A stretch of DNA of 64,000 nt from the NCBI GenBank assembly GCA_039621445.1, contig CP154956.1, positions 57,791,155 through 57,855,154 on the forward strand, read 5' to 3'. The notes beneath the pieces were generated by a model. That model saw only the letters and a list, made by a program, of their open reading frames with translations, did no database searches and had not been told where the DNA came from. Shown piece after piece: positions 1-25,941 of the stretch (positions are counted from its first letter, which is position 1; each line of letters opens with the position of its first letter). The position numbers were made by a program, and so were the translations under genes. This DNA is from Euglena gracilis. Lineage: Eukaryota > Euglenida > Euglenophyceae > Euglenales.

Positions 1-12
1 AACTCCAGCCAG

Positions 13-520
13 TGAAGCCCACCGGCCCGCTCTTCTCCCCGGCCCAGATCCAGTTCCTGGTCGACGGCCATATGGTGGTGGAGCGCGGGCCGGGGCCCGA
101 TGGCGACGGGCCAGCGCAGGTCAGTGGCGACCAGGCTTCTGCTCAACGGCTTGCACAACTCCCATGTTGTGCAAACCGTGGGGAGGCTCGGCTGCAGCTG
201 GTCCGAGTTTGGCTTGTGGAAATCCTAGTGAACCCTCCGGTCAACTGGTGGCTTTTTTCAGAAATCCTAGTGAACCCTCCGGTCAACTGGTGGCTTTTTT
301 CAGTGTCCAGCAAAATGGCTAGCCAGTGGACCCCCCCCTCTGGGTCCTTAAGCAACAGCCTGGCGGCGACGTCCGCCTCTCGCTGGAGGCGGAGGTCCCC
401 CCGGACTCGCCGCTGCAGCTGCTGCCGGCGGCCACCCTCAGCGACAGCGGCACCATCCTGTGCGAGAACATCCTGCGCAACGTGGCCGCCCGCCTCATCG
501 ACAGCATGGACCGGGCCCCC
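13..520 (+). CDS. 3' part of a gene, possibly DUF1997-like protein (partial)
   Basis: Two exons are visible: about 13-128 and 368 to about 516. The first follows an acceptor AG at 11-12 and reads KPTGPLFSPAQIQFLVDGHM onward. The second reads GDVRLSLEAEVPPDSPLQLL, then LRNVAARLIDSMDR. They join in frame only if 129-367 is removed as a nonconventional intron. The pattern of a beta-strand pair, a P..LQLLP turn and a final amphipathic helix ending near a conserved D resembles the C-terminal half of DUF1997 proteins of cyanobacteria and plastids; this is a tentative family call from memory. The 5' end lies off the window. The reading frame stays open into a proline-rich and then low-complexity stretch, so the true stop or next donor is not determined. 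No function is inferred. Confidence 0.5.
129..367 (+). other. Nonconventional intron, DUF1997-like gene
   Basis: The intron starts GACCAGGCT and ends AGCCTGGCGGC. CAG sits at +4 to +6 and CTG at -8 to -6, and CCAGGCT pairs perfectly with AGCCTGG. GGCGAC occurs at both junctions, so the cut position is ambiguous by a few bases. Removal keeps the frame. There is no GT at the start or AG at the end. The intron contains a 42-bp tandem duplication. Confidence 0.75.
219..302 (+). repeat. Two perfect tandem copies of a 42-bp unit
   Basis: Units 219-260 and 261-302 are identical (GAAATCCTAGTGAACC... to GGCTTTTTTCA). They lie inside a nonconventional intron and have no visible coding role. Confidence 0.95.
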
Positions 521-2499
521 CCTCCGCCGGCACGCCCCCCCCCCCCCGGGAATGTTCTTGGGCCGACGTGGGTTTGTTGGGTCTGTGCGTCCCTGAGAGG
601 CGGTGGGGCGAGGAGGGGACGCCCGGGCAGGACAAGAGGTACCGGTCGGCCACGTCGGGGTCGCTCTGATGACCCCCGGGGCGGCCCGGCACGCCAGGGG
701 CCCTTTGCTTTCCCGTCCTTTTGCTTTGCTCGCCCGTCCACTCTTATTTCACACCGCGCTTCCTCGCCACTTTTCAGCACTGTAATTTGTAGCCCGAAAC
801 ATCAGTTGCCCATTCACCGTTATAACGAATTGCACTTGAGACATTCTTGTACCTGCCAGAGCTTCGTGCAGTCTGCAGGGAAGGATGCACAGCAAATGAC
901 CAAGTGAGCCTGTTGAAAAACCGTTGGTGTTGGTTTTCCCTTCCAATCCCGCCTTTTGCAACCCCTCTTCGGGCAACAAACGAAAACGTCGCTCATGAAG
1001 AAAAGGGTTTACGTAACCCCTGTGTGACCCCAAACCCCAGAGGTGGGTGGGAGGGTTTTTGAGAGTGGGTGGGTGGGTTGGGGATGCTAAACACACCCTG
1101 TGTGTTAGTCCGGCCCGGTCAACAGCTTTTCGAGTGTTTTCAGCCGATGTTGGGTGAGTTTGGGTGGGTGGGTGGGTTGACCCCCCAGGGGAACGTGCTT
1201 GGGTGGGTTCCAAAAAGAAAGTGGTTGGGTGGGTTTGGGCCCCAGAGAAAGTCCCCCCCGCCCCCGGGGGGGTCATTAAAAGGATCTATACCACAACCCT
1301 CAAAGTCATTTTTTTTGTAGTTTTGTATTTTTTTAGACGACCCACATTTTTTGCGATTTTTTTTGTGTTTTTCGATTTTGGCACTCATAAAATTTTCGGT
1401 TCCGGGGAAAATTGTCCATTTTGCACAAAAACATTTTGTTGACCAAAAAGTGCAAATACGGGAAAAAAAATTGACAAAATTTTTGGTATCAGGGGAAAAT
1501 CAGGGCCAAAACGAGGAATTTTTCATGCTCAAAAATTTTTCCATCAAAAATCCAAAAATCGCTGGGGAAAAAAGAAAATGTTCATCCTGGGGGAGCTCCT
1601 AAAGGGTGTTACAATCAACTTGCCTTTTGTTTGCGTTTTTTGTGCTTATTTGCGTTTTTTTGCGTCCCTTTTTGAGGGTCCATGTTGCGTTCCCCCCTGC
1701 CCACAAAATTTGAGTTTTGCCTTTTTTTGTTTTTTTTGCCTTTTTGTGGTTCTATTCGGAGCCGATCGGAGAGTGTGCATGGGTTATTGTGCCCATTCTG
1801 TTCAAAAAAAATTGCCCAGAAAAACATTTTGGTCATTTTTGCATTTCTTGAGCAACAGACACACCTTTTTTTAAACAAATTGTCGCTGGAACAGATCCAT
1901 CCTGATCGATTTTGGGGCATTTCGAGGGATAGGACAGTGATAGGACAGGGATAGGGACAGGAAGCTTTTCTCTGACCCCCCAAAAAGACTGGGCCGGAGG
2001 TGTGTCACAGCGCGCGACGGTGGGTGGAAGCCATTTGGCATTGTCGCACCTAGTATCCACAGACTTCTCTTGAAATAGTGTGAAGTGAAATTCACACAGC
2101 GATTTCACAGGTTCCACAACAGGTTTATGAGTTTTCAAAGCCACTTTTTTAAAAGCTTCGCCTTCGCAACCATCACTGTACACACTCAGTTTTGTTTGGA
2201 AATTATCCATGTTCAAGCACGTGCCTTTTTTTTTTGGACTGACAGACAGCAAAATGTGACCCCAGGTGGACCAATTCCAGGTAGAATTCTTCAAGGTAAA
2301 TTCTCTGTGTTAGTTCTCAGCTTTGAGAACTAACCCGAAGAATGGACCTGGAATTTGACCATCTGGGTCTAGGCCCAGGTTTTGCTGTTGGCCCCTTCGA
2401 CTCTCAATGTGATTCCTTCTTCTCGCAGTTCAACTTTGTTGAATGCCCCCTTGTGGTATGCTGCCCTTTTCGGCGTCTCAAACGGTGCTGTGTTCTCAG
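521..2499. other. No convincing exon: low-complexity spacer or intron
   Basis: This stretch holds GGGTGGGT-type tracts around 1040-1270 ending in a C/G-rich palindrome, then T-rich and A-rich sequence (1300-1900). No exon with family similarity is visible. The first exon of the HMCES-like gene (encoding Met-Cys) should lie here but was not found. Confidence 0.5.
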
Positions 2500-16543
<14,044 letters not shown>

Positions 16544-17789
16544 AACACGGAGGATTATTCTCTTCTCTTTGGACGCAATCGGCGGCAACTGCCATCATTC
16601 ACACCAGAAGCAGCAATCCTTAGCCGAGCACTCTTAGCCTTGTTCCACCCACCCTCCTCTCCCAAGCCCCAACCCTTCTCTCCCAAGCTCCCCACCCACC
16701 GTGTAGTCTTTGATGCACGGAGGCGCACTCCCCAAAGATGTGCGCCCAGGTGGCCGCCATGTATCCATGCCCTTGTCTGACGACTGTGCCCTCCTCTTGG
16801 CACTGCCTGGCCGTGACAGAGGACGAGCCTGACTTGCCCCCCCGTCTTGTGAAGATAGTTTGAGCCGACGTCTTCCACTATCCACTAATTGGGAAGGTTG
16901 CCACCCAGGATGCAGGATGAGTATGGGAATTTGCAGAGGACCATCCAGCATTACATGCATAGTGCTTTCTTTTCCATTTTCGCAAATGCATGGATTTCTT
17001 TCTCTCAAAAATCTCCCCATTATAAAACTTGCAAAACAAAAGGAGAGCCCATCACACACACGCCAACAGTTTTTTTTTATATTCAGCTATCAGTGAGTTT
17101 CACAATGTTGCTGATTTTGTATCATGTGTGTATTGAGTCTTTGGTTACCAATTGACAGGGCCATTCCTTAGGTTGGAAGAAGGAGTGCCCAACTCCCAAT
17201 GCACCCCACCTATCGTCCTTCCATCCCGCAATACCAGGGGTGCTGCCAATGGTGTGAACAATTCAGATGTCTGCCCCCCCTCCCTGCAGTCTGATTTTCC
17301 CATCAGGTCCTTGTTGCCCTGCTCTCAACTTCCACGATGATCTTTGCTGCACTGATGCCTGCGCCATCACCGGCAAAATGATGTGGCAGACCTGATGGAC
17401 TAATTGGGTGCCCACCGGCGGCGCGGCATGCGATGCCCGACGGGGATGGCGGTGCACAGGTGTCCCTCATCTGGCTTACCTGAAACGTTCGAAACGTTCG
17501 GGGTGGCCCGCAAAGAGTTGTCATAGAACGACCAATGCGGCTTCAACCTTTTTTCTGTTTTTAGGTTAAGGATTATGAAGACTGGAGCATGAGGTTTTAT
17601 GAATGAGTCAGCTCGCAATCTCCACCCCCTTCCGTTACTGAGGGGATTTGCTCGCTTTGGGACTCCTGCCTCGTAAGTTAGTGCTTGAGTTTATTTTTTC
17701 TGTGGTTCTGTTCGCCCCAGGCAACAGTCAGGCAACCAGGTGACAGTCTGGAAGGAGGACGAAAGTTTACCAGCCCGTTCCAGATCCGG

Positions 17790-17915
17790 CAGTACCCCCC
17801 CCCCCCCCCCGGAATAGAAGCCCCCCCCGTTTAGTGCCCCCCCCCCGAATAGAAGCCCCCCTCGGTTTTCGATTAACGTTCCGAATAGTACCCCCCCCCG
17901 AATAGTTAGCCCCTC
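17790..17915 (+). repeat. CGAATAG / poly-C repeat block
   Basis: Units of poly-C followed by CGAATAGAAGCCCCC and CGGTTTTCGATTAACGTTC recur. A related block lies at 18415-18500. Both flank the MITE-like insert at 18104-18402. Confidence 0.7.
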
Positions 17916-18103
17916 CCTGTGGATTGCCTGTCAATTGGGACCGCAAGTCCTTTGGCTTCTTCAGCCATTGGTTCAATGAGAGTTAGGTGAGTTTACGTTT
18001 GATGATCTTGTGCATCCAAAGAGTAACATTTTGCAGCAAATTTGACATGGCTGGGAAAGGTAGGTCATGTAGACCCGCAAAGAAATTTCTTCGGCGACGC
18101 TCG

Positions 18104-18402
18104 GACCATACCATTGCTAAACACCTGTCCCACCCCACCCCCCGGGGGGTGACTGACTGGTTTTTTCAGAGTGACTGGTTTTCTGGCCAAGAACCCCCCA
18201 AGGGGGGGGGTAGGCCCGAAAATGAAAAGTGGCTGGCCTGGGGCCGAAGGTGCCGGAAATTTTTTGGAATTTTTGAGATTTTTTGGCAGATGTTCATGGC
18301 CTCCTGAAGCCCTGGGGGAGGGGGGTAAAGTGACTGACTGGTTTTTTCAGAGTGGAAGGTGATCCCTTCCCCCCGGGGGTCGCTAAGCAATGGCGTGGCT
18401 CG
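18104..18402 (+). mobile_element. MITE-like insert with ends like a nonconventional intron
   Basis: Imperfect inverted ends ACCATACCATTGCTAA and GCTAAGCAATGGCGTGG are bounded by a 7-bp direct repeat CTCGGAC (18100-18106 and 18399-18405). Ends and interior (GGGGGGTGACTGACTGG, TTTTTTCAGAGTG) resemble the intron at 15985-16324. The flanks show no clear coding sequence, so this copy looks like a transposed sequence rather than an intron in a known exon. Confidence 0.65.
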
Positions 18403-18741
18403 GACCCCCTGGTTTTCGACCACTTTTCCGAATATCCCCCCCCCCCCGAATAGAACCCCCCCCCCCTCGGTTTTCAACCAATGTTCCGAATAGCAGCCCA
18501 CGGGGGCTTCCATTCAGGGGGGGTTTACCTCGTGTTGTTCGACCTTTTACCATTGCAGGGCTCAAGACCAGGCCCGGCATGCTGTGCCGCTCTGGCGCTG
18601 CTCCCATTCATCCGACGTTCTCTGCCCGTGTGATTTGGGGGGTGGGGTGGAGCGAGGAAATTAGTAACGTCGGCGGAGAATGGTTGCCTCTCTTTGGGCG
18701 TCCAAAGGGTCACCATTTCAGCTGGACTGTTCTCTTCCAAG

Positions 18742-21700
18742 AAAACTGTGTGTCTTGGGGTGGACGGCGCTCAGTGCTCGGCCTGCCCGGGCCCCTGGGC
18801 GGCGGCGGACTGCCCCGGGGACTGGGTCACCGCCATGCTGCACCTCGGCCCGCCCTCGACGGGCGTCCCCGGCGGGGCGATGGCGGTGGACCACCTCGCG
18901 GCCGCCGGCGGCGAGGGACGCGTCCGACCACGGGAGGGGGAGGGCGTCGCGCTGCGGGCCGAAGGTTGGAGCGAGACGACGTTAAGGTGGCAAGTGTGTC
19001 GTGTCGCTCCCACCCCTGCGCTGAATCAGGGCATGTGCCACCGAGGGCTTTTTGCTCCCGGCTGAAGGATTTCCAATGCCAATTTAGGCCGGCTCAGTGC
19101 TCCTCGGGGTTCGTATGAAGAGGGTGGTTTGGGTTTAGGTGTGCATGTCCCCCCCACAGGATCTATGGCAAGCCCTTTCAATTGACGTGGGTGGTCAGGG
19201 GGTTAAGACCACCCGATCACGTCACCTCTGGGTGTCAAGGTGGTGGTGCTCAGCCCTTGGATATTGGGTGGCGTGTCTGGACCCCAACCCCCACTCTTTG
19301 GCAGGTTCCGGAAATATCGGAGAAAAATGCGTGCTGGGAAGTACAAACAAAAATGCGCTTCCCCCTCATTTTCAAGCATATTGCACATGTTTTGATGTTT
19401 GGGTATTTTCCATCTAAAAAAGCGTTCAAGAAAGTCCGTAATTAAGCATTCTTGGAATTATTTTCATGGATTCCCAACAATTTTGGCTGACCGCAGAACC
19501 AAAAAAATTTACAGGCCTGTTTCGAGGCGTGCCTGGGGATTTTGTGAAGGCCCGTGCGGGGTGAAGGAAAAGTGGTTTGAAGGGGAGGGAAGGGTCGCAA
19601 GTCCCCACCGAACTTTCAGCGGAGATGCGTCCGGCCAAAATTGTGTCGTGATGAAATGGGAGAGGGGATCAAACAAATTTCAATGGAGTGATTGCAGCCA
19701 TGTTTTGAAGAAAGAAAGAATGTCGATGTGCGCAATTTCGCACATCGACCATTCAGCTGTTCATAATGCTGATAATGATGCGGCAAATACCATGAGTTTA
19801 GGACAAGATGAGATCGGTTTGCGTAAATGCGCACACCGTCAACGTGTGCGCATTTGCGCAAACCGACCTCGTGTACGTTTGTGCAAAGGATGTGATCAAG
19901 GATCATGGCATCTAAAGGGACCTCGCTGCCTTGAGCCTTTTGAAACAACAATAACTGGAAGAGCTTACGACGCCGCTTTGCTCTGAAAACAGACAGAGAT
20001 GCACTGAAAAACACATGTATCAAGTACCAGGTCTGAATATATATAAGTGGTCGGTTTGCACAAATGCGCACGTGGTTGGCGTTTGCACACTTTCAAACAC
20101 TGACCACGTGCGTAAAGATGGACGTCGTTGGAGTGCAAAACGGCACACCATGACGACGTGCGCATTTGCGCACGCCGACCACGATAGCAAAATTTCAGAC
20201 AGAACACATCAAACACTACCCCATACACCACCACCTGCAATGGCTCCTTCGGTGTGCAACTTACTCAGCTGCCAAACGCTCTCCTCAACCATGATGCTTT
20301 TTTCAGGGCCGATTCTAGCCCAGTGATGGTCCAGGTCCATGTGGAGACCGTAGATCTCTAGTAGGTGGCCTGCCGCTAGCACGTCGCGGCACACGTGCAA
20401 CGGCGTCGTTTGGCAAGGGGTGGCTGTCGAAAACCCCCGCCACTTGCCCTCTGCCTTGCGTTTTTCTGCACCAGTCACATCAGGTGATGATAGGTGGTTG
20501 CATTTTAGGCATCCACAAGGCCGTCATTGACCCCTCGGTTGAACAGCAGTCACCGAGGTGGCATTGTTATCCCTCACAACCGGGACGGCAGACTGGGGGG
20601 GGGCAAGCTGCTGAATGTGGCCGCAAAACTCATTGTTTTGGAGGGAGAGAATATTTAATGTTTACACCTGTTTTGGGTTGTGAAAGTAATGGGACTCAGC
20701 ACCCTGATATTGTGCACAATACCTGGTACGTTGCATGTTTTGTGAAGGAAAAATGAGGCATCATTGTGGCAAAAACGGAAAAACGATTCCCGGTTGAGGA
20801 AACTGGAAAATTACATTTATGTAATTTTGAAAATCTGGAAGTCGTTGTTTTTTTAAGAAAAGTGTCCAGCAATCACGAAGGGTTACACCTCATCAATTCC
20901 TCCCGCGCAACTTCCAAACTGATGGCGCGAAAAAGATCGGTCGTATGGTTTGGAGATAAGACATGCAAACTTGCTCTTGGAGAGGACAAACCTTCTCCTG
21001 TCATATGGTGTGTTCTACTGCACGTTCCGCATAACATAAAAACCGGAATTTTGTCACCACACAATAGTTTCAAAAGTTTTGCATCCGCAATGGTCGGTGT
21101 GCGCAAATGCGCACGTCAATTGTTAAGGATGAAGAGCACCCCATTATACGGAGGTCAAACTAAGGCACATTTACAAGCCACGGTTCTTTGTCACACATTG
21201 CAAACGGTACCCAGTCAAAATCCTTGCCCAAGCTTTATTTCTAGAGCTAAGAAAAGGCAGATGTTGTGTTTCATGTGTTGTGTAAAATGTGGAGTATATT
21301 TCTGAAATTTCACGTTGGTTGGTGTGCGCAAATGCGCACATTCACCACTCATGCATTTGTGGACACCAACCATATGTGTATTTTGTGCAGGTGGTTGGTG
21401 TGCACATTTGCGCACATCGACCACTTATTTATTTGTTTGTGGTTGGTGTGCGCATTTGCGCACATCAAGCATCTGCAAATACGCAAATGGTCGATGTGCG
21501 CAAATGCACACACCAACCGCCTGCACAAAATAAACACGCATGGTTGGAGTGTGCAAATGCGCACATCGACCCTCATTTCATAAATTTGTGTCACGTGTAT
21601 TCCATCGCTAGACACACATATCGATCCGTCTGGTAGCTGCAGCGTTCTGTAAAGTTTTTTTTTTTATGCCACAATCGTCGCCTAATATGCCTGCACATCA

Positions 21701-24700
21701 CGTTGTCCAAATGATGGATTGTCGGTCCCTTTCAAACAGGTATGCATCACCTGGCAGTCACAGGCAACACGGACACACCAGAACCCATCGTCCTAACAGC
21801 CAGGGTGCAGGGTTCGATATAAGGAGGGCGTACATGGTTTAGGTGGGGGGGGGGTGTCCCCCCCACCCCCCCCCCGCCTGGGCCGCAGGGGGGGCGGTCC
21901 GCCCCACCCCCCCCCCACCTGCCAGGGGGGTCCGGACCGACCCTCGGGGGGGTTCCCAGGACCCCCCCCAAAAAGGGTCAATTTTTTCCTCCGGCGCTTC
22001 GCGCCGAAAATTTTTTGCATTTTTGGCCAATTTTTGCCCAAAAAGTGCCCAAAATGGCACTTTTGGTCGTTTTGGGGGGTCAAAAATTTTCGGCCCGGCG
22101 CGAAGCGCCGGGCCGAAAATCAGTCACCCTGACCGCGCACCTGTTTAGGTGGGGGGGGGGGGTCCCCCCCCACCCCCCCCCCTCCTGGCCCGCAGGGGGG
22201 GGTCCGGACCCCCTCCTCTCCTTATATCGAACCCTGCCAGGGTGTACAACCCACCTGTTTCACAGACAAAAACACCAATCTGTCGCTCCAGATGTATCGG
22301 ACAGCTCGTTAGGATGATAGTTTGAGACCGTTGTGTTTCCTAACCTGTATTGTGAGGTGTGAACCTCATACATTGCTGTTTTTTCAAGGAAATCGTAAAA
22401 AATGTCGATTTGCGCAATTGTGCACATCGACAAAGAAAAAAGTTTAAGTGTGAGATGTGCCGCCTTAGTTGATGGTTGCGTTACCTGGTCCGATATTGTT
22501 CCAGTTCCCATCAAGCGCCATGACAACGATGGCATCACCAATGATAGGAATAGAGTTAGGTGGTGGCATTGGGGTGGGATGTGCCATGGGTTGCCTGGCC
22601 TGGCCTTCTGGCTGAAAACAATTTTTTAGGGGGTTTCGGATGATTCTGGGTGGGTTTTGGGGGGTCGGTTGGGAGGATGGGTTGACCCTGGGGGGGGGGG
22701 GTCAACCCATCGACCCCCAGGGGGTCGTCATTTTCCAAAACAGTGGGTGGGCGGGTTTGGGGCCGGCAAAGAGTGCTCCCCGACCCCACCCCAGGGGTCA
22801 CTAAGTGAAGCTATGGACCCAACCCTGGACCTCCCCCACCATCCTGCTTTTGCCACAGCACCTCCAGTGGGCGATGTCCGTCGCTGTGGACAGTGAGCCA
22901 GAGGACCGGCCCTTGCAGCCGCTGTCGGAGGCTGTCATCCACTATTTTGCCATCGCAGTGCACACTGCATCGGTGCAGGTTTGCATGCGTTGTCCAGCAA
23001 CCGCTGCATTTCGCCATCTGGTGGCCATTCTCGTTGGGCCTTCTGGATAGCGTTTGGGTATCTGATGGTTGTGTTGTGTGCGGGATTGTTCTAAAGTGGA
23101 GCTGCTTCACAAACAACATCCCCATGAAACACAGCATTCGTTTCTTGTTCCAAAGGCATGGCTCCGAGGTTCGATATAAGGAAGCTGTCACAGCTTCAGG
23201 TGGGGGGTATCCTACCTCTTTGCGCCGACAAATCATCAATTTTTTTGCCCCCAAAAAGTGCCCAAAATTGCACTTTGGGTCGACTTTTTTTGGGTGAAAA
23301 TTTCTGGCCTGGCGTTTCGCTCCCGGCCAAAAATCTTTCATTTTAATCTCACCACTGTTCAGGTGGGGTTGTCCCCCACCTGCCTTTGTATCGAACCCTG
23401 CGCGGCTCTCATTTCTTCATCTGCTTATGCCTTCTTTCCCCTACAGGTGGTGGCGCTCACCATCCAGCATGCAGATGAGCTGTATGGGTGGGTGGACGGC
23501 CGGCTGGCTTTCCAGTGGGACGACTGGGATGCTGGCACACCCCGGCCAGGGCTGTCAAGCTGGCCACCTTGATGCAAGCACGCACATGCCAAAGGCAAGT
23601 CTGTTGCGGGGCAGTCTGTTGCCTCTTGGGGTGATTCATTACAATAGAGTCTCAAATACGTTCCCCGTTTTAGTCCCATCGGCACCCACGTTATTGTGTG
23701 CACAGCCATTGGTCCCAAGGAATTGCGAAAAGAGCCACTTACGGAAAAAAGTATGGATTCATTCACTGTGTATAGACACCTGCAACTGGGCAGCGTTTTC
23801 AACACACCTCGTGTTTCGACACCCCCTCGATAATGTTCTAAAACTGGACTTGTTTTGTCTGGTTTATCATCCCAGAAAAATCAAAAAAAAATCAAAATAA
23901 ATTTAAATTTCACCAATGTGTCTTCCTCCGTTTCTACATAAAGCAAACAGTATTTGCCAACTTTTGATGAATAAAGCCCAAGGAAATGATATTCCTTAGA
24001 TTCCCCAAATTCCGGCCTTGATGGGACTGGGTTATTTTCCTCGCCTGCTTGTGCGCAAGTGAATCGGGGTTCAAATTCGCTTACAGTCCGTCCAGTCCCA
24101 TCGGTCCCATTTGGGCCTGTCCTGCCAGTGCCCTGCACTTGACAGTGCCCGGTGCAGATGCAGCCAGGCTGGCACCAGCTGCTGTTTAAGCTGTGCGAAC
24201 GTCCGGGGGGTGTGACCCATCCTCGTGTGTTCAATCTGGATTGCAGCTCCCCATTGCCACAATGCAGGAGCTGTGGTGCAAATGGATAGCGATCTGTCTA
24301 GAAAGGAATTCCAAGCAGCCCCCAGAGAATCTATTTGCCTGATCCCTCAACCTGAGTGTGGCCCAGATGGTGTTTCCCTGTGAAGCTGTGTCATCTTCCA
24401 CCCTGAGAAGTTGTGTGTTGCATTTTGGAAATTTTCTTAACATATCTTAACATCTTTTTAATTCAGGAAATTCCAGCTAGCGCATGGACGATTGAAGACA
24501 AAGCGGAGTCGCTTCTGTAAGACACAAAAAAATCAATTCGAAATTGCTTTGTGGTCAAACGTTATCATTCCCCACACCAATTTTATCTTTGTGTGGTGGT
24601 TGTCATCCTGGGAATTTGAGAAGCTTCCAACCACGGTCCATTGATTGGTCATTTTGGAAAGTTGTTACGTTTTCTGGCAGCAATTTGACAACATTCTCAG

Positions 24701-25941
24701 CAAAGAAAAATTTGAATTGTTCATAGTTACACAAAAACAAAAAAGGGTTTTGCTTGGTTGACTTGGTTCACGACAAACGCCACCTTTCGGGATCGTCTGG
24801 GTCGGAAAGGCCTTCGTCTTGCAGGGACCTGGTTTGCCGTGCGGTTCGGGGGGCACAGCATCCAGGTGGCGCTGGAGCTTCCGCCAGCGGGCCGGAACCT
24901 GCCCGCCTCCCCAGGGCTGCCCACCCACCACACCCCTCATCTCTTCTTGGGAGTTGGTGGGCAATCTCCATTCTGGGAACAGGGATGGTGGGGAGGGTCC
25001 CAGATCCAACAGAGCGGTCCTTGGCATCTGCGTGTGGTGGGGTGGGGTGGTGGACCCGTCTCTGCCTGAGTGAGGCGGGTGAGGCGGGGGGGGGGGGGCC
25101 CCTCTTTCTAGAGGGGGTTGGGGGTCGGGCCAGCTTAGAGCGGGTCCTGGGCGGCCCTGCGCTTGGCTGAAGGCCTCAGCGTTGCTGGGCCGGCCCCGTC
25201 CCAGTGCTCAGCAAGCTGCAGGCTCCCTGATCTCCCCCAAGGCTGACCAACTGCACATGGTCAACAACGTATGACTCTGTTTTCCTTCAGACAAAATGGG
25301 CCCGCCATCACAGAGACCGAACAGCGGTTTGTGACGGGAGAACCGGTCTTTCTGACCGGAGGAGTCACCGCAGCGGCATGACCTGACCAAGCACTCATTC
25401 CCCCTGTGGAGTCATTAGCATGCCAAATGGCTGCGGGCTGAGCTAACCAACGGCCGAAGTGCTCGCCAGCGTCCACCGCATCGTGTCCCAGGGCCGCGAT
25501 ACCTCCCCGAAGGACGGAGCGCCGCCGCCCGGGACTGGGGCTGCGGCTGGCACAGCGACTGGGGCTTGCACGGCGGCAGGGGAGCCGGTCGGAGACGAGC
25601 CCGTCCCGGACGACATCAACGGGAGGCGCCGCAGCGTCGCGGAGCCACCCCCACCCCCGGCGGCCGGCCGGGACCCCGGCGGCGGTCCACCGCAGCCACA
25701 GGGCGGCGACTCCGGCCCTGCCCCGGACCCCCCAGCACCGAGCCCCTGCCCTCACTTCCCCGACCCGCCTCGGCCCACCCTCCCGGCAGGGGCGGGTCCC
25801 CCGCCGCGCATCCCCGACGCCGGCCGGGGCTCCCCCTCCCCGCCCCCCTCCGATGACCCACCGCACAGCCCCCGGCCCCCCTCGCGGTGGCGGGGCTTCC
25901 CGTGCTTTGGCTGTTGCCCCGCCCGACGGCCTCTGAGGTGA
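18742..25941 (+). CDS. Unrecognised multi-exon gene with proline-rich C-terminus
   Basis: Candidate exons: 18742-18993 (CPGDWVTAMLHLGPPSTG, ending TTLRWQ), 22859-22978 (HLQWAMSVAVDSEPED... to HTASVQ), 23447-23543 (VVALTIQHADELYGWVDGRL...), about 24825 or 24837 to about 24909 (VRFGGHSIQVALELPPAG) and about 25466-25941. The joins 18993/22859 and 22978/23447 are GT-AG and in phase. The fourth exon's start is ambiguous between AG at 24824 and a CTG-type end at 24836; both keep frame. The last exon reads LASVHRIVSQGRDTS, then a long Pro/Gly/Ala-rich tail ending CFGCCPARRPLR and TGA. The phrase LYGWVDGRLAF followed by VRFGG is reminiscent of concanavalin-like beta-sandwich domains, but I do not recognise the family. 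Grouping these exons in one gene is inference from order, strand and phase. Confidence 0.5.
19720..22432. repeat. Hairpin array, core GCGCAAATGCGC, arms GTCGATGT / GGTTGGTGT
   Basis: At least ten hairpins share a GCGCAAATGCGC or GCGCATTTGCGC core with arms such as GTCGATGT...ACATCGAC and GGTTGGTGT...ACATCGACC. Examples start near 19722, 19826, 20048, 20155, 21090, 21320, 21397, 21439, 21489, 21548 and 22401. The pair at 19826-19863 has arms of over 20 bp. The region lies in the long intron of the unrecognised gene and probably represents a transposon relative of the elements at 34-37 kb. No terminal repeats could be assigned. Confidence 0.7.
21807..22237 (+). mobile_element. 431-bp TIR element, GCAGGGTTCGATATAAGGAG ends
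   Basis: Terminal inverted repeats GCAGGGTTCGATATAAGGAG and CTCCTTATATCGAACCCTGC (one mismatch) are flanked by a 6-bp duplication CAGGGT (21801-21806, 22238-22243). Inside are symmetrical C/G tracts and GGCGCTTCGCGCC and GGCGCGAAGCGCC hairpins. It has no coding capacity, so it looks like a MITE. Confidence 0.85.
22859..22978 (+). CDS. Exon of the unrecognised gene (GT-AG bounded)
   Basis: Forty codons, bounded by TTTTGCCACAG on the left and CAG|GTTTGC on the right. It reads HLQWAMSVAVDSEPEDRPLQ and continues to HTASVQ. Third positions are G/C-rich relative to the flanks. It lies between two TIR elements of the same family. Confidence 0.65.
23165..23403 (+). mobile_element. 239-bp TIR element, second copy of the GGTTCGATATAAGG family
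   Basis: Ends CGAGGTTCGATATAAGG and TGTATCGAACCCTGCG are flanked by GGCTC (23160-23164, 23404-23408). It is a shorter, diverged relative of the element at 21807-22237, with the same internal order of G/C tract and GGCGTTTCGCTCC-like stem. Confidence 0.75.
25466..25941 (+). CDS. Last exon of the unrecognised gene, proline-rich tail
   Basis: It begins after an AG near 25465 with VLASVHRIVSQGRDTSPKDG and ends at TGA 25939-25941. The tail is very rich in Pro, Gly and Ala and ends in a Cys cluster (CFGCC) before RRPLR, which suggests a disordered, possibly lipid-modified C-terminus. Other frames are also open because the segment is extremely G/C-rich; this frame was chosen for its lower-complexity-free start and its stop. 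Confidence 0.5.

Larger units (their letters stand above)
16544..18741. other. Spacer between genes; C-rich repeats, no exon recognised
   Basis: Contains T/C-rich sequence, a C-tract repeat block at 17790-17915 and a MITE-like insert at 18104-18402. No coding segment with family similarity was found on either strand. Confidence 0.5.

Noticed and set aside
18390-19118. 242-codon open frame, longest single frame in this part
   Set aside because: Begins in C-tract repeats and is Arg/Gly/Pro-rich as expected from out-of-frame reading of a G/C-rich exon; the frame giving CPGDWVTAMLHLGPP fits splice phases better.
20209-20478. Minus-strand frame with VCRDVLAAGHLLEIYGLHMD, helix-like
   Set aside because: Looks partly protein-like but has no partner exon, splice context or second copy; left out as a gene, though it could be a transposon remnant.
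25261-25866. 201-codon minus-strand open frame
   Set aside because: Antisense of the proline-rich last exon; composition artefact of high G/C.
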